Positions 7,000 to 13,756 of a stretch of DNA of 26,620 bases are shown here, piece by piece. The stretch covers positions 1 through 26,620 of the forward strand of contig URWC01000006.1 of assembly GCA_900551555.1 (NCBI GenBank). The letters run 5' to 3'. The notes under the pieces were generated by a model, which saw only the letters and a program-made list of their open reading frames with translations, did no database searches and was not told where the DNA came from. The translations under genes and the position numbers were made by a program. The stretch is from an uncultured Collinsella sp. (GTDB lineage Bacteria > Actinomycetota > Coriobacteriia > Coriobacteriales > Coriobacteriaceae). Every line of letters starts with the position of its first letter. Position 1 is the stretch's first letter.

Positions 7000-8595
7000 A
7001 TGGAGACGAACGTTATCTGGCGCAACGCCCGCGCGGCCGTTATTGAGCTCGACGACGGTGGCTACTTTACCTGTGCCGATACGTGGGAGATCTTTGTCAA
7101 CGATGAGCCCGTCGGTACCACGAATACGGTCGAGACCTATGTTGACGGCCTGGTTCCCGGCAAGCGCAACCTCGTCCGCTTTGTCTGCGGCGAGCGTGAG
7201 CTGAGTGTGGGCGTCACCACGCCCGCGGAGCCCTTTACCATCAACGTTCGCGACTGCGGCGCCAAAGGCGATGCCGAGCACGATGACACCACCAATATTC
7301 AGGCTGCCATCATGGCTTGTCCCAAGGGCGGGCGCGTGCTGATTCCCGCTGGCAACTACCGCATCAAGTCCCTCTTCCTTAAGAGCAATATCAACATCGA
7401 GCTCGCCGAGGGCGCGGTGCTGCTGGCCCGTCACGACCGCGCGGCGCTTGCCTACATTCCGGGCACGGTCACGGGTGACAAGGGCACCGGGTATGCCGGC
7501 ACCGATATGCTGCCCCTGGGCCGCTGGGAGGGCGAGAGCTTTTCGACCTATTGCTCGACCTTTACGGGTCTGAGCGTGCACGACGTGTGCATCTATGGCC
7601 GAGGCGCCATCGACGGCCAGACCGATTTTGCCGAGGATAACTGGTGGAACAAGGACTTTAAGAATATCTTCCGCCCCGAGGAGGGCCGCGAGATCGCCCG
7701 CCCGCGCATGATCTTCCTGTCCGAGTGCCAAAACGTGAGCCTTGCCGGCTTTACCGTCCGCAACAGCCCAGCATGGAACATCCATCCCGTTCTGTGCGAA
7801 CACGTCGATGCCCTGTGCCTGTCCATCGAGGGTCCCAAGAACTCCCACAACACCGACGGCTTCGATCCCGAGAGCTGTGGCTTTGTTCGCATCCTGGGTT
7901 GCCAGTTCTCGGTGGGCGACGACTGCATCGCCATCAAGAGCGGCAAACTGGGCATTGAGCCCGAGCTTCGTCCCGCTACGCACGACGTGCTGATCTCTCA
8001 CTGCTACATGCACGATGGTCACGGCGCCGTGGTCCTGGGTTCAGAGGCTGCCGGCGGCATCAAGGACCTTACCGTGAGCAAGTGCCTCTTTGAGCGCACC
8101 GACCGCGGCCTGCGCGTCAAGACCCGCCGCGGGCGCGGCAAGGATGCCGTCAACGAGGGCATTACCTTTGAGCACATTCGCATGGACGAGGTGCTCACGC
8201 CCTTCGTGGTCAACTCCTTCTACTTCTGTGACAAGGACGGCAAGACCGATTACGTGCAGTCTCGCGAGGCGCTGCCCGTCGACGACCGCACGCCCGGCTT
8301 TGGTGCCACGACGTTTTGCGATATCGAGGCCACCAACTGCCATGCTGCCGCGGCCTATATCACGGGTCTGCCCGAGAGCAAGGTGACGCGTCTGACGTTC
8401 CAAGACGTTCACGTTACCTTTGCCGACGATGCCGAGCCCTTTGTCCCGGCCATGGCCTGCGGCGTTGAGCCCATGGTGCGCCAGGGCATCATCGCGCAAA
8501 ACGTCAAGGTACTCGACCTGCAAAATGTGGTGATCGAGGGCCAGGACGGCGAGGAACTGCAGCTCCAGAACGTCGACAAGGTTGTCCGTTCCTAA
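7000..8595 (+). CDS. GH28 polygalacturonase, probably exo-acting and intracellular
   Basis: Hydrolyses alpha-1,4-galacturonosyl links in (oligo)galacturonides. The 531-residue protein has a short N-terminal beta-rich, FN3-like part (about 1-75) and a right-handed beta-helix beginning at VRDCGAKGDAEHDDT near 83. All four GH28 signatures are present: NTDGFDP at 284-290, GDDCIAIKSG near 306, GHGAVVLGS near 341 and LRVKTRRGRG near 371; these hold the three catalytic Asp, the His and the Arg/Lys substrate contacts. There is no signal peptide, so a cytoplasmic enzyme trimming imported oligomers is likely. ATG 7000 follows GAGGGAGAG; an in-frame TTG at 6985 lies upstream of that site and is rejected as start. 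Confidence 0.93.
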   Translation: METNVIWRNARAAVIELDDGGYFTCADTWEIFVNDEPVGTTNTVETYVDGLVPGKRNLVRFVCGERELSVGVTTPAEPFTINVRDCGAKGDAEHDDTTNIQAAIMACPKGGRVLIPAGNYRIKSLFLKSNINIELAEGAVLLARHDRAALAYIPGTVTGDKGTGYAGTDMLPLGRWEGESFSTYCSTFTGLSVHDVCIYGRGAIDGQTDFAEDNWWNKDFKNIFRPEEGREIARPRMIFLSECQNVSLAGFTVRNSPAWNIHPVLCEHVDALCLSIEGPKNSHNTDGFDPESCGFVRILGCQFSVGDDCIAIKSGKLGIEPELRPATHDVLISHCYMHDGHGAVVLGSEAAGGIKDLTVSKCLFERTDRGLRVKTRRGRGKDAVNEGITFEHIRMDEVLTPFVVNSFYFCDKDGKTDYVQSREALPVDDRTPGFGATTFCDIEATNCHAAAAYITGLPESKVTRLTFQDVHVTFADDAEPFVPAMACGVEPMVRQGIIAQNVKVLDLQNVVIEGQDGEELQLQNVDKVVRS

Positions 8596-8610
8596 CTCGG
8601 GTTGATGACC

Positions 8611-8650
8611 AGGGCTGCATTGTCGGATAAATCGGCAATGCAGCCCTTGT
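8611..8650 (+). terminator. Hairpin after the GH28 gene
   Basis: AGGGCTGCATTG (8611-8622) and CAATGCAGCCCT (8636-8647) form a perfect 12-bp stem around a 13-nt loop, but the T-run is poor (TTGT). It may be a weak terminator or an mRNA 3' stabiliser. The esterase gene follows 50 nt later without a recognised promoter. Confidence 0.65.
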
Positions 8651-8699
8651 GCGATACGGCCGTGTGCGCTGCGCTACGCATCATGGTGAAAGGGAATAC

Positions 8700-9509
8700 A
8701 TGCTCAATAAAACGATTCCTGTCGGGGTCGATGGCTCGTCTGCCACGATTACGTCTTATGTTTTTGCCCCGACCGAAGATGCTTATGCTTTAAAACCGCT
8801 GCCTGCAGTTGTGGTCGTGCCAGGAGGCGGCTACGATCACGTTTCGCCGCGCGAAGGCGAGCCGGTAGCGCTCCGTTTGTTGGCGATGGGCTACCAAGCG
8901 TTTGTACTGAACTATTCGGTTGCTCCGGCTGTCTATCCGCTGGCATTGCAAGAACTCGCGCGGGCGGTCGATACCGTCCGAAGCCATGCGGCAGAGTACT
9001 GTGTCGATCCTGATCGGATTACGGTCATGGGTTTTTCGGCCGGTGGGCATCTAGTTGGCTTGCTCGGGGCGCTTTGGGACCAACCCTGGCTTGCAGAGTC
9101 GATTTCGGCATCGCCTGAGTCGATTCGGCCTGACACACTTTGCTTGGGCTATCCGGTCGTAAGCTCGGGGGCCTATGCTCATCGTGGTTCGTTTGAACAC
9201 CTAACGGGTGCCGATGGCGCTTTGGCTCAAAAGTTGTCGATCGAGAATATGGTGGGCGATGGCTTCCCCCGTACGTTCTTGTGGCATACCGCCGAGGATG
9301 CATCGGTACCAGTTCAAAATAGCCTCCTTCTTGCGCAGACTCTTGCCGACCACGGGATTGGCTTTAGCCTACATGTCTTTCCGCATGGAAAGCATGGGGC
9401 ATCGCTCGCCACGGCCCAAACGGCATTTAAGGGCTGCGCCGAGCATATTCAGCCACAGGTTCAGGGCTGGCCTGAACAGTTCGTTGCATGGGAGCGTGAT
9501 GGACGATGA
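8700..9509 (+). CDS. Alpha/beta-hydrolase esterase, probable (pectin/xylan) acetylesterase
   Basis: Probable carboxylesterase removing acetyl groups from imported sugar oligomers. The 269-residue product has an oxyanion-hole segment VVVPGGGYDHVSPREGE near 38-54, the nucleophile elbow GFSAGGH near 110-116, an acid-residue region HTAEDASVPV near 195-204 and the catalytic His in PHGKHG near 228-233. This is the pattern of acetyl-esterase/lipase-type (BD-FAE, Axe-like) proteins. There is no signal peptide. ATG 8700 follows GAAAGGGAA. Its stop overlaps the next start (ATGA at 9506-9509), so the two are translationally coupled. Its codon use is visibly less C/G-biased than in the GH28 and GH105 genes, perhaps reflecting a separate origin. 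The acetyl substrate is inferred from context. Confidence 0.8.
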   Translation: MLNKTIPVGVDGSSATITSYVFAPTEDAYALKPLPAVVVVPGGGYDHVSPREGEPVALRLLAMGYQAFVLNYSVAPAVYPLALQELARAVDTVRSHAAEYCVDPDRITVMGFSAGGHLVGLLGALWDQPWLAESISASPESIRPDTLCLGYPVVSSGAYAHRGSFEHLTGADGALAQKLSIENMVGDGFPRTFLWHTAEDASVPVQNSLLLAQTLADHGIGFSLHVFPHGKHGASLATAQTAFKGCAEHIQPQVQGWPEQFVAWERDGR

Positions 9510-11671
9510 GCGAAAGTATCTATACGCTGCGCGTTTCGAGGGCTGCGGCAGGAGCGTATCCAACGATTTCCGATGCCTTGGCGGCAGCCGATCAGCTCTA
9601 TCCGGATGCCGAGCAACCGGTGATGATTCGCGTCGATCCGGGCGAGTATTGCGAGCGGGTCGAGATTCATCGCTCGCATGTGACGATTGAGGGAGAGACG
9701 GCCGACAGCGTGCGTATCGTGGGCAGTCTGGGTGCCAAGATGCCTTCGGAGGACGGCTCGGGCGTCGACGGCACGCTCGGCACGTTTAGGACCTATACCG
9801 TTTTTGTCGATGCCGACGACGTACGGCTCGAGAACCTCACGATCGAAAACGATGCGGGCGATGGGCGCGAGGTCGGTCAAGCGATTGCCCTGTATGCTGA
9901 TGGCGACCGTCTGGTTGTCGATGCCTGCTGCATTAAGGGACACCAAGACACGCTGTTTTTGGGTCCGCTGCCGCCGCATGAGGCCAAACCGGGCGGGTTT
10001 ATAGGACCCAAACAGTATGCGCCGCGCCGGGTGGGGCGCCAGTATTTTCGACGTTGCCGGATCGAGGGCGATGTCGACTTTATCTTTGGCGGCGCGCGTG
10101 CCTACTTTGAGGGGTGCGAGATTCGCTCGCTCAACCGCGATATGGACGTGAACGGCTACGTGACGGCGGCGTCGACGCCCGAAGGCGAGCCGCACGGCTT
10201 TGTGTTCCACGGCTGTTCGTTTACAGCTCCGGATGGCGTGGCGCCGGATTCGGTCTACCTGGGTCGTCCTTGGCGCGAATGGGCGCAAACTGTGCTGATC
10301 GATTGCTGGCTGGGGCGACATATCAAGCGCGAAGGCTGGTGGGATTGGAATAAGCCGGCGGCACACAACTGCGTGCAGTATGCTGGCGCGATTCTGCATG
10401 GGCCGGCGGGTGATACTACCGGCTGGGTGCCGTGGGCGAATGAACTCGATGTGATGGCTACCGCCGGGTACGCTCGCGAGCAGGTGCTTGCCGGTGGGGA
10501 TGGCTGGGATCCCGAGGGCGGCGACGGTGATGCGGTTGAGACGGCTGGGCTATCTGCCAATGGTCGCACCGTGCACATCGAGACGTACTGCGAAGACGAG
10601 CCTGCGCTGCGTGCCCGGCTGAAGCGCGAGGGGCGCTCTGCCGCATTTGCGGGCCAGACTCCTGCAGATTTTGAGGCATGGAAGATTGCGACCAGGACTC
10701 GCCTGTGCGATGTTTTGGGCCTTTCGCTTATGGACCGCGCCCCGATTGAGATTCGTGAACTCAGCCGTGTGCGGGTTGCCGGCGGCATCGTGCGCACCCA
10801 TGCGATGCTGCAGGTGGAGCGCGACGTTTGGATGCCGTTCTACCTGCTCGAGCCGCAGTCGCCTAAGCTCGATGCGCGCGGCCGCAAGTGTTGCTATATC
10901 TGCCCGCATGGCCATCAGGGAGCAGGCGCCGCAAGTGTTGCGGGCGTGACGGGCGTGCCGGCGGTCGATGATGCCGTGCGTAAGTTCAATTACGACTACG
11001 GTCTACGTTTGGCGCGTATGGGTTACGTGACCGTCTGCCCCGACGCACGCGGTTGGGGATACCGTCGTGACTGGAAGGGTCAGGGCGATGACGAGAACAG
11101 TTACTTGCGAGGGACGTGCCTAAACCAGGCACGTATGGCCGAGCCACTGGGTCTTACGGTCGCGGGCCTCAACGTCTGGGACAACATGCGTCTGATCGAT
11201 TACCTAGAGGCGCGCGGCGACATTGCCATGGACGACCTGGGCTGTTTTGGCTTTTCGGGCGGCGGATACATGACGCTGTATCTGGCGGCGCTCGACCCAC
11301 GCGTATGTAAGACGTTTGTCTCGGGCTACCTGTACGGTGTCGATGATTCGCTGCTGCACCTCAACGGCAATTGCAGCTGCAACTACACACCCGGACTTTG
11401 GCGCTTGCTCGACATGGGCGATATTGCCTCGCTTATTGCGCCGCGCCCGTTGTTAGTGCAGAGCTGCGAAGAAGATCATCTGAACGGTTCGCGCGGGCTG
11501 AAAAATGTCGATGAACAGCTCGAGATCGTGCTCGATGCCTACAAGTTGCTGAGTCGCAGAGATGGCCTGCGGCACGAGGTGTGTCCGGGTGAACACCATC
11601 TGGGAGTGACACATCTTGTCGAGGATATCGAATGGCTCGATTCGCACGTTGCGAAATGCGACCGTGCATAG
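9506..11671 (+). CDS. Pectin methylesterase fused to an acetylesterase-like alpha/beta-hydrolase
   Basis: A two-domain, 721-residue protein. Residues 1 to about 320 are a CE8 pectin methylesterase: QAIAL near 124, GHQDTLF near 144-150, GDVDFIFG near 188-195 with the catalytic Asp, LGRPW near 251-255 and a family-type end (YAREQVLAGGDGW). After a linker, residues from about 380 to 721 are an alpha/beta-hydrolase of the acetyl-xylan-esterase-like (Abhydrolase_7) type: GFSGGGYM near 581 as nucleophile elbow, SCEEDHLNG near 652 and a C-terminal His in GEHHLG near 695. Both halves look complete. There is no signal peptide, unusual for a pectinesterase. It overlaps the preceding esterase by 4 nt. 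It is likely to remove methyl and acyl groups from imported oligogalacturonides before GH28/GH105 act. Confidence 0.88.
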   Translation: MSESIYTLRVSRAAAGAYPTISDALAAADQLYPDAEQPVMIRVDPGEYCERVEIHRSHVTIEGETADSVRIVGSLGAKMPSEDGSGVDGTLGTFRTYTVFVDADDVRLENLTIENDAGDGREVGQAIALYADGDRLVVDACCIKGHQDTLFLGPLPPHEAKPGGFIGPKQYAPRRVGRQYFRRCRIEGDVDFIFGGARAYFEGCEIRSLNRDMDVNGYVTAASTPEGEPHGFVFHGCSFTAPDGVAPDSVYLGRPWREWAQTVLIDCWLGRHIKREGWWDWNKPAAHNCVQYAGAILHGPAGDTTGWVPWANELDVMATAGYAREQVLAGGDGWDPEGGDGDAVETAGLSANGRTVHIETYCEDEPALRARLKREGRSAAFAGQTPADFEAWKIATRTRLCDVLGLSLMDRAPIEIRELSRVRVAGGIVRTHAMLQVERDVWMPFYLLEPQSPKLDARGRKCCYICPHGHQGAGAASVAGVTGVPAVDDAVRKFNYDYGLRLARMGYVTVCPDARGWGYRRDWKGQGDDENSYLRGTCLNQARMAEPLGLTVAGLNVWDNMRLIDYLEARGDIAMDDLGCFGFSGGGYMTLYLAALDPRVCKTFVSGYLYGVDDSLLHLNGNCSCNYTPGLWRLLDMGDIASLIAPRPLLVQSCEEDHLNGSRGLKNVDEQLEIVLDAYKLLSRRDGLRHEVCPGEHHLGVTHLVEDIEWLDSHVAKCDRA

Positions 11672-11740
11672 CCCCTCGGCATGCTGCAAATAAACGGTAC
11701 GTACCTGTATGGCCGCCAATGGGCGGATGAGGAGAAGATT

Positions 11741-12409
11741 ATGGAAACGAAGAACTTGAGTGAATCGACCATTTGCTGCTTTGGCGATTCGACCACATGG
11801 GGGGATAACGGATGCGGCGCAGGCGGCAACGACATCTCTTGGACTTCGCATCTGGGCGCGTTGCTGGGAGGTGCAGTCGTCGAGAACTTTGGCATCAAGG
11901 GTTCGCGTATCGCCATCAAGGCCGACCGCAGCGATTCATTTGTCGAGCGCTTGGACGGCATCGACGATGCGGCCGATGTCTATGTTGTCTTTGGCGGCGT
12001 TAACGACTTTAGCCGCAACGTGCCGCTTGGCGAGTTGGGCAGCACCGATGTGCATGAGTTCTATGGTGCGGTCGACTATCTGATCCGAACCATCACGGCG
12101 CGCTCACCTCAGGCAAAGCTCGTGTTTATGACGCCATGCAAGACGAGTGGTAAGCACGAGAAGGATATCCCGGCAAGCGACGAGCTCAACCACCTGGGGT
12201 TGACGCAGGCCGCCTACGTGCGAGCGATGCTTGAAGTCTGCGACCGCTACTCCGTGCCGGTGATTGACCTGTATGCGCAAAGCGGCATCAGCCCGTTTTT
12301 GCCGGAGCACCGCGAGCTCTATATGCCGGACGGTCTGCATTACAGTCCTGCCGGCTATGAGCGCCTGGCGCATCGCATCGCCGCGGGTCTCACCGCCGTT
12401 TGCCGCTAA
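11741..12409 (+). CDS. SGNH/GDSL hydrolase, rhamnogalacturonan-acetylesterase-like
   Basis: A 222-residue SGNH-fold esterase. The four blocks are visible: GDSTTWG at 15-21 with nucleophile Ser17; the block II Gly in ENFGIKGSRI; GGVND at 85-89 with oxyanion Asn88; and DGLHYSPAGY near 197-206 with the Asp and His of the triad. Family and context suggest deacetylation of pectic oligomers (CE12-like), but SGNH substrates cannot be fixed from sequence. The frame is open from 11681; ATG 11741 is preferred because GAGGAG (11728-11733) precedes it. A small hairpin (CCGCC-AATG-GGCGG, 11713-11726) lies right before that site. It is the third deacylase-type domain in a row and the last gene of this operon; its last codons overlap the first CCGTT box of the GH105 promoter. 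Confidence 0.83.
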   Translation: METKNLSESTICCFGDSTTWGDNGCGAGGNDISWTSHLGALLGGAVVENFGIKGSRIAIKADRSDSFVERLDGIDDAADVYVVFGGVNDFSRNVPLGELGSTDVHEFYGAVDYLIRTITARSPQAKLVFMTPCKTSGKHEKDIPASDELNHLGLTQAAYVRAMLEVCDRYSVPVIDLYAQSGISPFLPEHRELYMPDGLHYSPAGYERLAHRIAAGLTAVCR

Positions 12410-12421
12410 AAGTCTGCCGTT
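12396..12421 (+). promoter_or_regulatory. CCGTT-N16-CCGTT direct-repeat element of the GH105 promoter
   Basis: CCGTT at 12396 and 12417 are 21 bp apart, within the 9-bp direct repeat GCCGTTTGC (12395-12403 and 12416-12424). The first copy lies in the last codons of the SGNH esterase gene, the second beyond its stop. The CG and AAA between the boxes occupy the same positions as at 165-192 and 5153-5180, and the operator follows at nearly the same distance. Confidence 0.5.
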
Positions 12422-12424
12422 TGC

Positions 12425-12460
12425 GGGGAATATAGGGTTAACGTTCACCCTATATTCCCC
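12425..12460. promoter_or_regulatory. 36-bp near-perfect palindrome containing operator O1 of GH105
   Basis: Arms of 14 bp (12425-12438 and 12447-12460) are exact inverted copies. The 8-nt centre TAACGTTC is itself palindromic except for the T12439/C12446 pair, so 17 of 18 base pairs match. The middle (GGGTTAACGTTCACCC) is a variant of the operator at 206-221. TATATT (12451-12456) inside the right arm lies where a -10 would fall by analogy with 5208. The palindrome could also fold as a hairpin at the end of the upstream mRNA, but no T-run follows. Confidence 0.75.
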
Positions 12461-12476
12461 GTTCGCGTTACACTAG

Positions 12477-12491
12477 GGGTAACGTTCACCT
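12477..12491. promoter_or_regulatory. Operator O2 of the GH105 promoter
   Basis: GGGTAACGTTCACCT has a perfect right half-site and a left half with two mismatches. Its centre is 41 bp downstream of O1, like the 38 and 40 bp at the other two promoters. TATCAT (12491-12496) follows directly, as it does behind the operator at 5195; it is an alternative -10. Confidence 0.62.
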
Positions 12492-12516
12492 ATCATTAAC
12501 GTCAGAGGGGACAGCA

Positions 12517-13755
12517 ATGGGTTGCAATCAAATCCTGGACCGTTATATCGAGCAGTTGATCGAAACCTCTACGCCGCAGGCGCCGGCTTGGAATATCGAA
12601 AAGATTCGTGCCGGTAAGGAGAACACCTGGAACTATATCGACGGCTGCATGATCAAGGCGCTCATCGAACTGTACGAGATCACGGGCGAGCAGCGCTACC
12701 TGACCTTTGCCGACGACTATATCGATTTCTTTGTCCAGGACGACGGCACCATCAAGCATTACAACCCGCAGGAGTACAACCTCGATAACGTCAATGCGGG
12801 CAAGACCCTCTACAAGCTCTATGACCTGGTGGGCAAGCCCAAGTATCGCGCCGCCATGGATACCATCTATCGTCAGCTCGAAACCCAGCCGCGTACCAAA
12901 GAGGGCGTGTTTTGGCACAAGGCCGTCTATCCCAACCAGATCTGGCTCGACGGCATGTATATGGCGCAGCCGTTCTACATGCAGTATGAGCTGAGCTTCC
13001 ACAACCGTCGTGCCTGCTCGGACAGCTTCCATATGTTCCAGGTTGTGCATGACCTGATGCGCAACCCCCTCAACGGTCTGTACTATCACGCTTACGACGC
13101 GAGCCGCAAACAGTTCTGGTGCGACCCGGTCACCGGCCTTTCGGCTAACTTCTGGCTGCGCGCCGAGGGCTGGTTTGCCATGGCGCTCATCGACACCTGG
13201 GAGCTTATGCCGCCTTCGATGTCGGCCGAGAAGGACGAGATCCGCAAGATGTTCCACGATCTGATCGACGCCATGCTGCCGTATCAGGACGAGAAGACCG
13301 GCATGTGGCACCAGGTCATCAACCTGCCCAATATCGCCCCCAACTACCTGGAGGAGTCGGGCAGCGCCATCTTTGCCAACGCCATCATGAAGGGCGTGCG
13401 TCTGGGCGTGCTGGGCGAGCGTTACTACCAGTACGGCCGTCGCGCCTTCGACGGCATCTGCGAGACCTGCCTGTCCGAGTATGACGGGCAGCTGGCGCTC
13501 GACAACATCTGCCTGGTTGCGGGCCTGGGCAACACCGCGCACCGCGAGGGCACGTTTGATTACTACATGAGCGAGCCCGTGGTCAAAAATGATGCAAAGG
13601 GTGTGGCGCCGCTGGTGCTTGCCTATATCGAGACCATGCATCACGACAAGCTGGCCGGTAAGCGCGATCCGCTCGCCCCCTCGGGCGTGTGCTCCATCGA
13701 GGACCCGTTTGGCGGATACACCCCGGGCATCAACGCTCATAAGGGATGTGAATAA
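12517..13755 (+). CDS. GH105 unsaturated rhamnogalacturonyl/galacturonyl hydrolase
   Basis: Removes the 4,5-unsaturated uronic acid from the non-reducing end of lyase-made pectic disaccharides by hydration. The 412-residue product fits GH105 (YteR/YesR type, an alpha/alpha-barrel). Typical segments are KAVYPNQIWLDGMYMAQPFY with Asp145 at the position of the YteR catalytic Asp, YYHAYDASRKQFW and TGLSANFWLRAEGWFAMAL. No signal peptide is visible, fitting the cytoplasmic location known for the family. ATG 12517 follows AGAGGGGA. It heads its own transcription unit under the operators at 12425-12491. The product decays to 4-deoxy-5-ketouronate, for which no KduI or KduD is present in the window. 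Confidence 0.93.
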   Translation: MGCNQILDRYIEQLIETSTPQAPAWNIEKIRAGKENTWNYIDGCMIKALIELYEITGEQRYLTFADDYIDFFVQDDGTIKHYNPQEYNLDNVNAGKTLYKLYDLVGKPKYRAAMDTIYRQLETQPRTKEGVFWHKAVYPNQIWLDGMYMAQPFYMQYELSFHNRRACSDSFHMFQVVHDLMRNPLNGLYYHAYDASRKQFWCDPVTGLSANFWLRAEGWFAMALIDTWELMPPSMSAEKDEIRKMFHDLIDAMLPYQDEKTGMWHQVINLPNIAPNYLEESGSAIFANAIMKGVRLGVLGERYYQYGRRAFDGICETCLSEYDGQLALDNICLVAGLGNTAHREGTFDYYMSEPVVKNDAKGVAPLVLAYIETMHHDKLAGKRDPLAPSGVCSIEDPFGGYTPGINAHKGCE

Positions 13756-13756
13756 C

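Noticed and set aside
8401..8416. GACGTTCACGTTACC in the GH28 gene as an operator
   Set aside because: It is not palindromic over the needed length and sits deep in coding sequence near the 3' end of the gene.
11588..11597. GGTGAACACC inside the pectinesterase fusion gene as another operator
   Set aside because: It lies in codons of the conserved GEHHLG segment and lacks the central CGTT palindrome, so it is a chance half-site.
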